From: Citreimonas salinaria
Lineage (GTDB): Bacteria; Pseudomonadota; Alphaproteobacteria; Rhodobacterales; Rhodobacteraceae
Reading direction: 5' to 3'
Length of the DNA stretch: 64,000 bases
Assembly (NCBI RefSeq): GCF_900107235.1
Contig: NZ_FNPF01000008.1
Span: forward strand, 62,001 to 126,000
Shown piece by piece: positions 1 through 10,354 of the stretch. The translations under genes and the position numbers were made by a program. The notes under the pieces were generated by a model. The model was not told the DNA's origin. It did not search any database and saw nothing but the letters and a program-made list of their open reading frames with translations. Each line of letters starts with the position of its first letter. Position 1 is the first letter of the stretch.

Positions 1-776
<776 letters not shown>

Positions 777-783
777 CGATTGC

Positions 784-815
784 GGCGGGCGGCGCTAAGG
801 ACGCGGCCCGCCTTT
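784..815 (+). terminator. Probable rho-independent terminator after hppD
   Basis: Arms GGCGGGC (784-790) and GCCCGCC (806-812) are perfectly complementary and are followed by TTTCCCTT. The hairpin starts 8 bases after the hppD stop and lies between convergent genes. The loop is fairly long at 15 bases. Confidence 0.55.
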
Positions 816-852
816 CCCTTGCAGCCCCTTGCGGCGGGGGCGGCTCGAAGGA

Positions 853-3180
853 TCAGCCCTGCGGCATGTCCAGCGTGATGGTCCTGCCGCGCTTCCGGTA
901 GCGCAGCTCGGTCTCGCTGATGGCAAGGACTTGGCCGCCGTCCAGCCGGTCGCCCACCTTCACCTTCTCGTATTGTCCGTTCGGCAGCCGCACCAGTGCG
1001 CGCCGGGCCGAGGCGTCGCCGTAGATGCCGAACAGTGTCGTTCTGCTGAGATCGACGGCGTCGCGCACGGTCGCCGCGCGGGCGACCTCGGCCGTGGTGG
1101 GCAGGTCGGGCACGGTCTGGGGCCGGGGTGCGGCCTGCGCGGGGGCACTTTCGCGGACCGTGGCGACCACGTCGGCGAGCGTGCCCGGCCGGCGCACCGG
1201 CGCCAGCGATTGCGCCACCGCTTCGTCGGTGGCCGCCGGCGTGTCCGGTTCTGCCTGCGCTTGCGCCGATTCCGGGCGCAGCGCTGGGCGGAAATCCGCC
1301 AGTTCGTCGCGCGACAGGCCCTGCAGGGTCGCCCGTTCGCGCTGTTCGACCAGGTCGTCCGGGCGCGCGGCGGGACGAAGCCCGGCGCTCTGCGACGCGG
1401 GCGGGGCCGCGGCGTCGCTCTCGGTTCCGGTTTCAGTCTCGGGCGCGGGCGCGGGCAGAGCGGCCTCGCGCAGCGGCGGCACCGCCGGCGGCGACCCCGA
1501 GAAGACGCGGTGCCCGTGGGGCGTGAGCGCGCCATCCGGCGTGGCGGCGACCAGGCCGCGGTCGTCCAGCGTGAAGGTGACGCCCGCGGGCGGCGGCGGG
1601 GCGGGATCGGCCGGGGGTGCGTCCGGCGCGTAGCCGCGCGCGGGCGGCAGGGCGACGGCGTCGAACTGCCCGACATCCGGGTCGATCGAGGCGACGTAGA
1701 GATCCTCGACGCTGCCGGTCTCGGGGCGGGCGGGTTGTTCCGGGGCGCGCTGCCAGATGCCGGTGGCGGCATAGGTGGCGGCTGCCTCCTCCGGGGTCAG
1801 CGGAAGCGGGGGCGGTTCGAGGGCGGTGGTGTCCGGCGCGGCCGGGACATCGAGCAGCTCGTCATCCGGCTCGCGCGCGGCCACCTCGGTGTCGTCGCCT
1901 TGCGGCGCGGTTTGCGGAAGCGGCGCGGGCACCTGCCCGGTATCGAGGGGCGGCGGGTCCTGCGGCGTGTCGTCCTGGGATGGGGGGAGGCTGGCCACCG
2001 GGACGGGCAGCGCGCTGGTCAGGGGCGCGTCGCGCAGGGACCAGAACGCCACCATCGCCAGCGCCACCAGCAGCGCCGCGGTTACGGCCAGCCCCACCTT
2101 CCGTCCTTTCGCGCCGCCGCCGCCGGGCAGGCCGTTGGCGGCGAGGGCGGGCCGCTCGGTGCGCATGCCGCGCCGGCCGCGGGGCTGCTCCGAGGGCTGC
2201 TCCGGCGTGGCGGACGCGGCGGCCTGCGCCTCGCGCGCACGGTCGAGGATGCGCTGGCGGAAGGCCGCGCCCTGCAGCGCGGTGGGCGTGACCGGCGGCG
2301 CGGCGGGCCTTGCGCCGGAGGAGGACACCGGTGCGGCCTTTCCAGCGGCCAAGTTCGCACTGACCGCGGGCCCGGCGCTCGCACCGGCCGCGGTGGCGAT
2401 CTTCGCATCGACCGCGGGTGCGGCCTTGGAAGCGGGCTGTTTGGGTCGGGTCGCGTGGCGCGGCGTTGCGTCATTCGCGCGGTGCTTGGCGGCGGCCGCG
2501 GGGCCGGCGGTCGGGTCGTCCGCCGGTTTCGCCGGGTCCGGTGCGGCAGCCGCGCGGCGGCTGGCGAATGTCAGCGGCGGTGCGCTCTCGTCCGGCGGGG
2601 GGGGCGTGGCGGCGGCATCCTCCGACACCGCGGGCTCGTCGCCGGCCTGTGCCACTTGCGCGGGCAGGATGACGGCGGGCACGTCGGGCCGCGCGTGGGC
2701 GGGGCCGTCCCACGCGGCGGGGGCGCCGAACAGGACCGTGCCGGGGAACGCGCCCTCGGGGGGCAGCGCGGCGAAGCCGGCCGGGCGGAAGCCGTGGCTG
2801 CGGGCGAAGGTCTCGGCCTCGGCCAGGGTCTCGTTGGCGACGGCGGCCACATAAAGCGTCGCGCCGTCCATCACGTGGTCGATCGTCAGCTCGGAGACGG
2901 CATAGGGGGTGGCGCCGCGCATCGCCGCGCGCGCCGCCCCGGCCGGGTCGGCGTCGGGCGCGGGCAGGTCGAGAAAGCGGATCTGCGCCTCGGGCAGAAG
3001 CAGGAGAACGGCATCGCCCTGCGCGTCGGCCCGGATCGCGCGGTCGCGCAGGCGCGCCATCGCGGCGTTGAGATCGGGGTCATCGACCGCCACGTGGCCG
3101 AGCGTCTGCCACCCCCCGGGATCTCGCCGCAGCAGGGTGATCCCCTCGAAGGACAATGACAGCGCGAGCGTCGATACCAT
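853..3180 (-). CDS. Large membrane protein with PilM/GspL-like N-terminus and PilP/GspC-like C-terminus (hypothetical)
   Basis: The 775-residue product has an N-terminal region (about 1-170) that resembles the actin-like fold of PilM/GspL, with segments such as DAVLLLLPEAQIRFLDLPAP and a later AVANETLAEAETFARSHGF. A long Ala/Pro-rich stretch follows, then one transmembrane helix at about 360-380 (VGLAVTAALLVALAMVAFW), another low-complexity Pro/Ala/Glu region, and a compact C-terminal domain (about 715-775, with LPNGQYEKVKVGDRLDGGQV) like the periplasmic beta domain of PilP/GspC. Taken together it looks like a one-chain link between a cytoplasmic actin-like module and a periplasmic adaptor. 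No pilus or secretion genes are next to it. The domain reading is from pattern similarity only, so the function is unproven. Confidence 0.6.
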   Translation of the reverse strand: MVSTLALSLSFEGITLLRRDPGGWQTLGHVAVDDPDLNAAMARLRDRAIRADAQGDAVLLLLPEAQIRFLDLPAPDADPAGAARAAMRGATPYAVSELTIDHVMDGATLYVAAVANETLAEAETFARSHGFRPAGFAALPPEGAFPGTVLFGAPAAWDGPAHARPDVPAVILPAQVAQAGDEPAVSEDAAATPPPPDESAPPLTFASRRAAAAPDPAKPADDPTAGPAAAAKHRANDATPRHATRPKQPASKAAPAVDAKIATAAGASAGPAVSANLAAGKAAPVSSSGARPAAPPVTPTALQGAAFRQRILDRAREAQAAASATPEQPSEQPRGRRGMRTERPALAANGLPGGGGAKGRKVGLAVTAALLVALAMVAFWSLRDAPLTSALPVPVASLPPSQDDTPQDPPPLDTGQVPAPLPQTAPQGDDTEVAAREPDDELLDVPAAPDTTALEPPPLPLTPEEAAATYAATGIWQRAPEQPARPETGSVEDLYVASIDPDVGQFDAVALPPARGYAPDAPPADPAPPPPAGVTFTLDDRGLVAATPDGALTPHGHRVFSGSPPAVPPLREAALPAPAPETETGTESDAAAPPASQSAGLRPAARPDDLVEQRERATLQGLSRDELADFRPALRPESAQAQAEPDTPAATDEAVAQSLAPVRRPGTLADVVATVRESAPAQAAPRPQTVPDLPTTAEVARAATVRDAVDLSRTTLFGIYGDASARRALVRLPNGQYEKVKVGDRLDGGQVLAISETELRYRKRGRTITLDMPQG

Positions 3181-3352
3181 CCTGCGTCCTTAACACGGCC
3201 CTTGCGGTCCGGACATCCCCGGACGCGCAGCGTCGACCAAGCCTACAGCAAGACTCCGCCAAGGGAAAGAATGCCGCGGCGACGGGCTTGTATCGGGCGG
3301 TGCGGGGCGCAAGATGCCGCGACACCGGAAAACCTCGGAAAGGAAAACGCCG

Positions 3353-4021
3353 ATGCGTGCACTTCTCACCGCGATCCTGCTGGCGATGGCCTTGCCCGCA
3401 GCCGCACAATCCACGCTGACGGTCACGGGCGAGGGCAGCCGAAACGTCGCGCCCGACATGGCGGTGGTCACCGTCGGCGTCACGGAACGCGCGGCCCGCG
3501 CCAGCCACGCGATGAACGCGGCATCCACCACCGCCGAGGCGATCATCCAGCGCCTGGGCGCGGCCGGGATCGCGCCCGCCGACATGCAGACGACGGACCT
3601 GTCGCTGTACCCGGTGCGCGAGAACGACATGTCGGGCCAAGCGCAGTTCGAGGGTTTCGAGGCCTCCAACCAGCTGTCGGTGCAGGTGCGCGAGCTCGAC
3701 TCGCTGGGGCCGGTGCTTCAGGCGGTGCTCGAGGACGGGGCGAACCGGCTGTCGTCGCTGCAATTCACGCTGCAGGACCCGCGCCCGGTGATGAACGACG
3801 CCCGTCGCGACGCGGTCGAGGATGCGCGCGCGAAGGCGCAGCTTTACGCCGACGCGGCCGGCGTCGCGCTGGGCGGGATCCGCTCGATCTCGGAGGAGAC
3901 CGAGAACGGCGGAGGGCCGCGGCCGATGATGGCGATGGAAGCCTCGCGCGGCGTGCCGGTCGAGCCGGGCAGCACGTCGGTCACCGCGCGGGTGACCATG
4001 GTCTGGAACCTGGAGCAGTGA
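3353..4021 (+). CDS. SIMPL (DUF541) domain periplasmic protein
   Basis: The 222-residue product starts with a clear signal peptide (MRALLTAILLAMALPAAAQS). The rest matches the SIMPL/DUF541 family: TLTVTGEGSRNVAPDMAVVTVGV at the start of the mature chain, an ADMQTTDLSLYPVRE segment, and a late DARRDAVEDARAKAQLYADAAGV helix. Proteins of this family are periplasmic or cell-surface proteins, some tied to oxidative stress, with no defined reaction. An upstream in-frame ATG at 3314 exists, but 3353 begins the signal peptide and has AGGAAAA upstream, so I chose it. The gene is convergent with metY. Confidence 0.85.
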   Translation: MRALLTAILLAMALPAAAQSTLTVTGEGSRNVAPDMAVVTVGVTERAARASHAMNAASTTAEAIIQRLGAAGIAPADMQTTDLSLYPVRENDMSGQAQFEGFEASNQLSVQVRELDSLGPVLQAVLEDGANRLSSLQFTLQDPRPVMNDARRDAVEDARAKAQLYADAAGVALGGIRSISEETENGGGPRPMMAMEASRGVPVEPGSTSVTARVTMVWNLEQ

Positions 4022-4030
4022 TGCGCGCGC

Positions 4031-4051
4031 CGGCCGGTCGCGGACCGGCCG
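4031..4051. terminator. Perfect hairpin between convergent genes
   Basis: Arms CGGCCGGTC (4031-4039) and GACCGGCCG (4043-4051) form a 9-bp stem with a 3-base loop in the 58-bp gap between the SIMPL gene and metY. No T-tract follows on either side, so termination is plausible but not proven. Confidence 0.4.
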
Positions 4052-4079
4052 ACGCGTTCCGGCGAATGACGCCGGCGGA

Positions 4080-5369
4080 TCAGCCGGCCTTGGCCAGCGC
4101 CTGGTCGAGATCGGCGATCAGGTCCTTGGCGTCCTCGATCCCGATCGAGATGCGCACCACGTCCGGTGCGGCCCCGGCCGCGATCTGCTGTTCCTCGGTC
4201 AGCTGGCGGTGCGTCGTGCTGGCCGAGTGGATCACCAGGCTGCGCGTGTCGCCGAGGTTGGCCACGTGGCTGAAGATTTCCAGGCTGTCGACCAGCGTCA
4301 TGCACGCGTCGTAGCCGCCCTTCAGCGTCACCGTGAAGAGCCCGCCCGCGCCCTTGGGGCAGATCCGTGCGACGCGATCGTGCCACGGCGACGAGGGCAG
4401 CCCGGCATAAGTCACGGCCTTTACCGCCGGGTGCTTTTCCAGCCAGCCGGCGACCTCGACGGCGTTCTTCACGTGCCGCTCCATCCGCAGGGACAGCGTC
4501 TCGATCCCCATCAGGGTGTAGTGCGCCGCCTGCGGGTTCAGCGTCATGCCGAGATCGCGCAGCCCGATGGCGATGCCGTGGAAGGTGAAGGCCAGCGGGC
4601 CGAAGGTCTCGTGGAACTTCAGGCCGTGATAGGCGGGCTCGGGCTCGCTCAGCGACGGGAACTTGTCCGAGGCGGACCAGTCGAACTTGCCCGAATCGAC
4701 GACGCAGCCGCCGGTCACGGTGCCGTTGCCGGTCAGGAACTTGGTCATCGAGTGCACGACCAGCGTGGCGCCGTGCTCGATCGGGCGGCAGAGGTACGGC
4801 GTGGCCGAGGTGTTGTCGACGATCAGCGGCAGGCCGGCGGCGTCGGCGACCTTGGCCACCGCGTCGAGGTCGGTGATGTAGCCGCCGGGGTTGGCGATGG
4901 ATTCGCAGAACACCGCGCGGGTGTCCTCGTCGATGGCGGCGGCGATGGCCTCGACATCGTCGAAGTCGACGAAGCGGGCGGACCAACCGAAGCGCTTGAT
5001 GGTCTGGCTGAACTGGGTGATCGACCCGCCGTAGAGCCGCGTCGAGACGACGACGTTCCGCCCCGGTCCCATCAGCGGGAACAGCGCCATGATCTGCGCC
5101 GCGTGCCCGGACGAGCAGCAGACCGCGCCGGCGCCGCCCTCCAGCGTGGCCACGCGTTCCTGCAGCGCCGCGACCGTCGGGTTGGTCAGGCGCGAGTAGA
5201 TGTAGCCGACTTCCTGCAGGTTGAAGAGCGCGGCGGCGTGCTCGGCGTCGCGGAAGACGTAGGCGGTGGTCTGGTAGATCGGCACCTGCCGCGCGCCGGT
5301 GGCGGGGTCGGGGCGGGCGCCGGCGTGGATCTGAAGCGTGCCGAAGCCGTAGCGGGGCGTGTCGGTCAT
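4080..5369 (-). CDS. metY: O-acetylhomoserine sulfhydrylase (aminocarboxypropyltransferase)
   Basis: This 429-residue protein belongs to the Cys/Met metabolism PLP-dependent family. It would make homocysteine from O-acetylhomoserine and sulfide in methionine synthesis. [20 protein letters not shown] opens the protein, as in MetY. The PLP-binding lysine is about Lys210 in [15 protein letters not shown], and [11 protein letters not shown] and [13 protein letters not shown] are typical. I chose the start at 5369 because GGAGGGA lies just upstream; a longer frame to 5438 has no such site. MetY is preferred over MetB/MetZ because of the length and the TKFLTGNGT context. Confidence 0.92.
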   Translation of the reverse strand: MTDTPRYGFGTLQIHAGARPDPATGARQVPIYQTTAYVFRDAEHAAALFNLQEVGYIYSRLTNPTVAALQERVATLEGGAGAVCCSSGHAAQIMALFPLMGPGRNVVVSTRLYGGSITQFSQTIKRFGWSARFVDFDDVEAIAAAIDEDTRAVFCESIANPGGYITDLDAVAKVADAAGLPLIVDNTSATPYLCRPIEHGATLVVHSMTKFLTGNGTVTGGCVVDSGKFDWSASDKFPSLSEPEPAYHGLKFHETFGPLAFTFHGIAIGLRDLGMTLNPQAAHYTLMGIETLSLRMERHVKNAVEVAGWLEKHPAVKAVTYAGLPSSPWHDRVARICPKGAGGLFTVTLKGGYDACMTLVDSLEIFSHVANLGDTRSLVIHSASTTHRQLTEEQQIAAGAAPDVVRISIGIEDAKDLIADLDQALAKAG

Positions 5370-5451
5370 GGGCTGTCCCTCCGGAGATGCTGCTGTGTCG
5401 CTTGCGGAATCACTAGCGGCTTGGAGGGGACGCGACAATCTTTGCCGTCGC

Positions 5452-5988
5452 CTAGCGCGCCTCGTCGGGAAGGCCGACGCGGGCGGTGCGCACGTGCCCG
5501 GTGAAGTCGCGGGCGATCACGCTGAAGGACCCGTCGCTTTCGAGGATGACGGTGTCGGCGTCGTCCGGCTGGGTCGATCCGTTGGCGCGCAGGATCTGCG
5601 CGAGCTCGTCCTCGGTGACGCGCTCGGCCCGCATGGCGCGGGGGCAGGGCTCGCCGTTGTGCATCAGGATGCGGGGCTCGGAGCGCACGGTGCGGGCAAA
5701 GCCGTGCGAGGCGACCGACAGCCGCGCGACCAGCCATTGCAGGAAGATCAGCAGCGCGAAGGCCGTCATCCCCTCGGCCAGCGCGACCGAATCCGACAGC
5801 AGGATGGTCGCGAGGGTCGAGCCGAGCGCCACGCTGACCACGAGGTCGAAGGCGTTGAGCTTGGCCAGCGTGCGCTTGCCCGAGACGCGCAGGAAGATCA
5901 GCAGGCCTGCATAGGCCAGCGTGCCGACGATCAGCACGCGCAGGATTCCGGTCCAGCCCTGGAACAGCATGTCGGGGATCTGTGTCAT
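5452..5988 (-). CDS. DUF421/YetF-like membrane protein
   Basis: The 178-residue product has hydrophobic segments between about residues 10 and 85 (GILRVLIVGTLAYAGLLIFL and neighbours). The family hallmark RVSGKRTLAKLNAFDLVVSVALGST follows directly, and a soluble C-terminal domain ends in ESDGSFSVIARD. DUF421 proteins sit in the inner membrane; their function is not settled. The frame continues upstream past 5988 but would overlap the next gene out of register, so the ATG at 5988 is chosen. Confidence 0.85.
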   Translation of the reverse strand: MTQIPDMLFQGWTGILRVLIVGTLAYAGLLIFLRVSGKRTLAKLNAFDLVVSVALGSTLATILLSDSVALAEGMTAFALLIFLQWLVARLSVASHGFARTVRSEPRILMHNGEPCPRAMRAERVTEDELAQILRANGSTQPDDADTVILESDGSFSVIARDFTGHVRTARVGLPDEAR

Positions 5989-6023
5989 GGCGTGGAAACC
6001 GCCCCGGGGACGGCCGGGTTCCG

Positions 6024-6998
6024 TCAGCGCAGCCACAGCCCCGCGGCGCGGATGCGCTTGCGGAGGTCGCGTTCCTGCGCAGGCAGGGCGGTGCGGTCGA
6101 ACATCGCGCGGATCCGGGCGCCGCCGCCCTCGTGGACCAGCTTGCGCAGGGGCGCGTGGCGCGCCAGCAGGGGCTTCAGGTCGGGGCGGTTGGCGATGCG
6201 TTCCACAGTGTCCACCACGGCGTCGGATTCGCGGGCATAGAGCAGCGGCAGCGCCCGCCAGTGGCACGAGGTCCGCCCGTCGAGCCAGCCGGGCTCCAGC
6301 GCGTCGCGCCCGCCGCCAAGCCCGTGGATCACCAGCGGCAGCGCCACCTGGTCGAGCCACGGGTCGAGGCTTTGGCCCGCCAGTTCGGGCGGGGGCGCGT
6401 CGCGGATCGTTTGCGCGATGTGCAGGAAGCGCTGCCCGAAGACATGGGGGCAGCGGAAATGGAAGAAGCCGGCGTTGAAATAGAGGTAGCGGCGCCAGTC
6501 GTCCGGCGCGTGGGCCGTGTCTAGGCTGCCGTCGATGTCGAGGTCGAAACGGTCGTAGAGCGCGCGCCAGATCGCCGCGCGGTCGTGGCCCGCGATATCG
6601 GGCTTCGGCCACGTATCCTCGCGCCGCAGCGATGCCGCCGGCCGGTCGAAGTCGAGCGGCACGGCGGCGAGGTCGCCCAGGATCAGCGTGTCGGTGTCGA
6701 AGAACACGAAGGGCGTGTCCGCGGGCAGGGCGAATAGCGCCTCGATCTTGTTGCCCTGCGGGTAGGTCCGGCCGAAATGCCTCGCGTCGAAGGGCAGGAT
6801 CGTCGCGCCCAGCCGCCTCAGCGCGGCGCGCGCGTCGTGGTCGAGCCGCGGATCGTCGTCCCAGAGCGGGCCGGGCTGCGGCTCGGCCACCACGAGGCGC
6901 GCTGAGGGCGAGGTCTCGGCCAGCGAGGCGGCGAAGAGCAGCGCCTCGGCCTGCAGGCGGCCGGCCTGCGCGACGATCAGGACCGTGGGCGCGGGCAC
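6024..6998 (-). CDS. Putative glycosyltransferase-like protein
   Basis: This 324-residue protein starts with GTG and follows the UPF0173 gene after one base, so the two are probably co-transcribed. Around residue 95 it has PFVFFDTDTLILGDL, a DxD-type metal/nucleotide-sugar motif, and later YLYFNAGFFHFRCP and DPWLDQVALPLVIH, which fit a GT-A fold that acts on an acceptor. There is no signal peptide or membrane segment. Acceptor and donor are unknown. The assignment rests on motif appearance, not on a named family. Confidence 0.55.
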   Translation of the reverse strand: MPAPTVLIVAQAGRLQAEALLFAASLAETSPSARLVVAEPQPGPLWDDDPRLDHDARAALRRLGATILPFDARHFGRTYPQGNKIEALFALPADTPFVFFDTDTLILGDLAAVPLDFDRPAASLRREDTWPKPDIAGHDRAAIWRALYDRFDLDIDGSLDTAHAPDDWRRYLYFNAGFFHFRCPHVFGQRFLHIAQTIRDAPPPELAGQSLDPWLDQVALPLVIHGLGGGRDALEPGWLDGRTSCHWRALPLLYARESDAVVDTVERIANRPDLKPLLARHAPLRKLVHEGGGARIRAMFDRTALPAQERDLRKRIRAAGLWLR

Positions 6999-6999
6999 C

Positions 7000-7692
7000 T
7001 CAGAGGGTGATGGGCTGCATCACCTGCGGCTCGATCACGTCGACGCCGGGCAGGCCCTGTTTCAGCGCGTCGGCGGATTGCTCGAGCAGCGGGAAGGTGC
7101 GGTAGTGGCACGGGATCACGGTCTTGAAGTCGAAGTATTTCTTCGCCGCGAAGGCCGCCTGCTTCATGTCCATCGTGTAATGCCCGCCCGTCGACAGGAT
7201 GCCGATGTCGGGCCGGTGGTATTCGCCCATCCAACCCATGTCTGCCATGATCCCGGTGTCGCCCGAGACGTAGATCACGTGGCCTTCGCCCGCGATCATG
7301 TAGCCGATCTCCATGCCGGTGTAGCGCGCCGCGCCGTCCACGGACATTGACGACGAATGCGAGGCCGGCACCATCGTCACCGCGACGTCGCCGAAGCGCA
7401 CCGTGCCGCCCTTGTTGAAGGCCTGCCCCTCGGCCGCGCCCATGCCGTGCAGCAGGCCGGCCAGTTCGACGATCCCCGAGACCGGCGCGCCGGTCTTCTT
7501 CGAGATCTCGACGATGTCGGCGGTGTGGTCGCCGTGTCCGTGCGTCACAAGGATCTGCGTCGCGCCCGCGACGGCAGCGTCGACGTCCTGGCCCTCCATC
7601 ATCGGGTTGCCGTTCAGCCACGGATCGACCAGCAGCACCTGGTCCTCGATCTCGATGCGGAAGCTGCCATGACCCAGCCAGATGATCTGCAT
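7000..7692 (-). CDS. UPF0173 metal-dependent hydrolase (metallo-beta-lactamase fold)
   Basis: The 230-residue product begins MQIIWLGHGSFRIE and contains the metallo-beta-lactamase metal-binding motif THGHGDH. It continues with PASHSSSM, YVSGDTGIM and IPCHYRTFPLLEQ, which are the usual UPF0173 landmarks. This family consists of cytoplasmic hydrolases of unknown substrate. The ATG at 7692 is preceded by GGGAGA; the longer frame to 7761 has no support. The glycosyltransferase-like gene follows after one base. Confidence 0.9.
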   Translation of the reverse strand: MQIIWLGHGSFRIEIEDQVLLVDPWLNGNPMMEGQDVDAAVAGATQILVTHGHGDHTADIVEISKKTGAPVSGIVELAGLLHGMGAAEGQAFNKGGTVRFGDVAVTMVPASHSSSMSVDGAARYTGMEIGYMIAGEGHVIYVSGDTGIMADMGWMGEYHRPDIGILSTGGHYTMDMKQAAFAAKKYFDFKTVIPCHYRTFPLLEQSADALKQGLPGVDVIEPQVMQPITL

Positions 7693-7888
7693 GATGCGTC
7701 TCCCATTCCGTGCATGCCTTTGCCTGCAGGCGACACTAGCAGCTTCGGCGCGCCGGTCCAAATGGCGGACGGGCCCGGCGTGGGGCGAACGGGCCGGCTG
7801 AACGATCGTCGTGCCGCGGCGCCACAGGCTTGCGGGCCGGGCGGCGGGACGCTAAAGCCGGGCCGATCCGAGGCAAGGGGAACCCGCG

Positions 7889-8176
7889 ATGTCGATCGAC
7901 ACCGAAACCGCCGCGCGCGTGGCGAAACTGGCGCGCATCAAGGTCGAGGACGAGGCCCTGGAAGGGCTCGCGCAGGATTTCAACACCATCCTGGGCTTCA
8001 TCGAGCAGCTGCAGGAGGTCGACGTCGAGGGCATCGAGCCGATGACCGGGGTCACCCCGATGCGGCTGAAGCGCCGGCCGGACGGCGTGACCGACGGCGG
8101 CATGCAGGACAAGGTCCTGTCGAACGCACCCGATGCCCGCGAAGGCTTCTTCGCCGTGCCCAAGGTCGTCGAGTGA
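7889..8176 (+). CDS. gatC: Asp-tRNA(Asn)/Glu-tRNA(Gln) amidotransferase subunit C
   Basis: The 95-residue protein matches GatC: it starts with [17 protein letters not shown] and ends with ANAP-like [18 protein letters not shown]. GatC holds the GatCAB complex together, which converts Glu-tRNA(Gln) to Gln-tRNA(Gln). AAGGGG lies upstream of the ATG. gatA follows 43 bases later; gatB is not in the window. Confidence 0.95.
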   Translation: MSIDTETAARVAKLARIKVEDEALEGLAQDFNTILGFIEQLQEVDVEGIEPMTGVTPMRLKRRPDGVTDGGMQDKVLSNAPDAREGFFAVPKVVE

Positions 8177-8219
8177 GGCGCACGGCCCACTCCGACCGGA
8201 CGATCCAGAGGGAAGACAG

Positions 8220-9704
8220 ATGACCGAGCTGCCGAAGATGAAGATCGCCGAGGCGCGTGACGCGCTGCGCAAGGGCGACGTGACCGCGATCGAGCTGACC
8301 GAGGCCTGCCTGAAGGCGATCGACGGGGCGGGCCCGCTGAACGCCTTCGTGCACCACACGCCCGAGATCGCGACCGAGCAGGCGCGCGCCGCCGATGCGC
8401 GCGTGAAGGCCGGCGATGCGCCGGCGCTGTGCGGCATCCCGCTGGGCATCAAGGACCTGTTCTGCACCAAGGGCGTGCCGAGCCAGGCGGCCTCGCGCAT
8501 CCTGCAGGGGTTCAGGCCGGAATACGAATCCACCGTCACCAGCCAGCTGTTCGACGCGGGTGCGGTGATGCTGGGCAAGCTGAACATGGACGAGTTCGCC
8601 ATGGGCAGCAGCAACGAGACCAGCACCTACGGCGATGTGGTGAACCCGTGGCGCGCCGGCAACGACGAGACGAAGCTGACGCCGGGCGGGTCCTCGGGCG
8701 GCTCGGCCGCCGCGGTGGCTGCCGACCTGTGCCTGGGCGCGACCGGCACCGACACCGGCGGGTCGATCCGCCAGCCGGCGGCCTTCACTGGCATCACCGG
8801 GATCAAGCCGACCTACGGGCGCTGCTCGCGCTGGGGGATCGTGGCCTTTGCCTCGTCCCTCGACCAGGCGGGGCCGATGGCCAAGGACGTGCGCGACGCG
8901 GCGATCCTGCTGCAGGCGATGTGCGGCCACGACCCGAAGGATTCGACCAGCGCCGACCTCCCCGTGCCGGACTTCGAATCCATGCTGACCGGCGACATCA
9001 AGGGCAAGGTGATCGGCATCCCGCGCGAATACCGCATGGACGGCATGCCCGACGAGATCGAGGCGCTGTGGTCCGAGGGACGCAAGATGCTGCAGGACGC
9101 GGGCGCCGAGCTCCGCGACATCAGCCTGCCGCACACCAAGTACGCGCTGCCCGCCTACTACGTGATCGCCCCGGCCGAGGCGTCGTCGAACCTGGCGCGC
9201 TACGACGGGGTGCGCTACGGCCACCGCGCGACGCTGAGCCAGGGCGACGGCATCACCGAGATGTACGAGAAGACCCGCGCCGAGGGCTTCGGCGACGAGG
9301 TCAAGCGCCGCGTGATGATCGGCACCTATGTCCTGTCGGCGGGCTTCTACGACGCCTATTACAACCGCGCGCGCAAGGTCCGCACGCTGATCAAGCGCGA
9401 CTTCGAGACCGTGTTCGCCGAGGGCATCGACGCGATCCTGACGCCGGCCACGCCCTCTTCGGCCTTCGCGCTGGGGCAGGAGCAGGCGGACCCGGTGCAG
9501 ATGTATCTCAACGACGTGTTCACGGTGACGGTGAACCTGGCCGGTCTGCCGGGCATCGCGGTGCCGGCGGGGCTGGACCGGAAGGGTCTTCCGCTGGGTC
9601 TGCAGCTGATCGGCCGCCCGTGGGAGGAAGGCGATCTGCTGAATACCGCCTATGCGCTGGAACGTGCCGCGGGCTTTGTGGATAAGCCCGCGAAATGGTG
9701 GTAG
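8220..9704 (+). CDS. gatA: Asp-tRNA(Asn)/Glu-tRNA(Gln) amidotransferase subunit A
   Basis: GatA (494 residues) is the glutaminase/amidase subunit. The amidase-signature triad is visible: Lys78 in [10 protein letters not shown], Ser158 in [12 protein letters not shown], and Ser182 in [13 protein letters not shown]. Downstream [13 protein letters not shown]-like text appears as [21 protein letters not shown], and [22 protein letters not shown] is typical. The start at 8220 has AGAGGGAAGA upstream and puts the gene just behind gatC. A frame extending to 8133 would overlap gatC and is rejected. Confidence 0.96.
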   Translation: MTELPKMKIAEARDALRKGDVTAIELTEACLKAIDGAGPLNAFVHHTPEIATEQARAADARVKAGDAPALCGIPLGIKDLFCTKGVPSQAASRILQGFRPEYESTVTSQLFDAGAVMLGKLNMDEFAMGSSNETSTYGDVVNPWRAGNDETKLTPGGSSGGSAAAVAADLCLGATGTDTGGSIRQPAAFTGITGIKPTYGRCSRWGIVAFASSLDQAGPMAKDVRDAAILLQAMCGHDPKDSTSADLPVPDFESMLTGDIKGKVIGIPREYRMDGMPDEIEALWSEGRKMLQDAGAELRDISLPHTKYALPAYYVIAPAEASSNLARYDGVRYGHRATLSQGDGITEMYEKTRAEGFGDEVKRRVMIGTYVLSAGFYDAYYNRARKVRTLIKRDFETVFAEGIDAILTPATPSSAFALGQEQADPVQMYLNDVFTVTVNLAGLPGIAVPAGLDRKGLPLGLQLIGRPWEEGDLLNTAYALERAAGFVDKPAKWW

Positions 9705-9736
9705 CTGCCGGTTCACGCGAGACTCAGGGGCTGACC

Positions 9737-10354
9737 ATGCGCATCTTCATTCTTCCCGGGCTGATGGCCCTGTCGCTTGCCGCCTGCACGACGTCGATTC
9801 CCGACAGCGGCGCGGGCGTGGGCTTTGGCGATTACGACGAATACGCCGCGCGCGAGGCCGAGTTGACGGGCGGCGTGCCGGCCGCGCCCGCGGTCGAAAG
9901 CGCGACGCTGGGGGCTGACGGTAGCGCCAGTGCCGGGGTGCCCGAGGTCGTGAGCAACGCCGCCGGGATCTCGGCCGAGAACGATTTCGATGCCGTGAGC
10001 GAAGAGCGTGACATCGCGGCCGACGCGAACCTGATCGCGCGCAACCGCGCGCAATACCAGGTGATCACGCCGACCGTCGTTCCCACGCGTCCGGGCACCG
10101 AAACGCCAAACATCGTCGAATACGCGCTGCGGACCGACAACCCCGTCGGGACGCAGTTGTATCGCCGGATGGGCATCCGAACCGCGGCGGGCCACCAGCG
10201 CGCCTGCGCGCAATTCGCCAAGCCCGACCTCGCGCAGGAGGCGTTCCTGGCCGCCGGCGGCCCCGAGCGTGACCGCGAGAACCTCGACCCCGACGGCGAC
10301 GGCTTTGCCTGCCGCTGGGATCCGACGCCCTTCCGCGCCATCCGCGGCAGTTGA
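9737..10354 (+). CDS. Lipoprotein with C-terminal Excalibur-like Asp-rich motif
   Basis: The 205-residue protein has a short signal sequence ending in the lipobox LSLAAC, so it is probably a lipoprotein. The middle is low-complexity and Ala/Glu-rich. The C-terminus reads CAQFAKPDLAQEAFLAAGGP and then NLDPDGDGFACRWDP. This arrangement, with Cys-x(n)-F-x(n)-AQ..F and a DPDGDGxAC loop, is the Excalibur-type calcium-binding layout seen in cell-surface proteins. The amidase gene follows with a TTGA overlap, so both probably act on the cell envelope. Confidence 0.7.
   Translation: MRIFILPGLMALSLAACTTSIPDSGAGVGFGDYDEYAAREAELTGGVPAAPAVESATLGADGSASAGVPEVVSNAAGISAENDFDAVSEERDIAADANLIARNRAQYQVITPTVVPTRPGTETPNIVEYALRTDNPVGTQLYRRMGIRTAAGHQRACAQFAKPDLAQEAFLAAGGPERDRENLDPDGDGFACRWDPTPFRAIRGS

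Noticed and set aside
829-3159. A 776-residue plus-strand frame opposite the PilM-like gene
   Set aside because: It is an antisense shadow of a GC-rich coding gene; its translation is Arg/Gly-rich without any domain.
5370-5451. A SAM-type riboswitch before metY
   Set aside because: The leader has only a partial GTGATT-like match and lacks the usual GCTAAA part, so the SAM-II pattern is not met.
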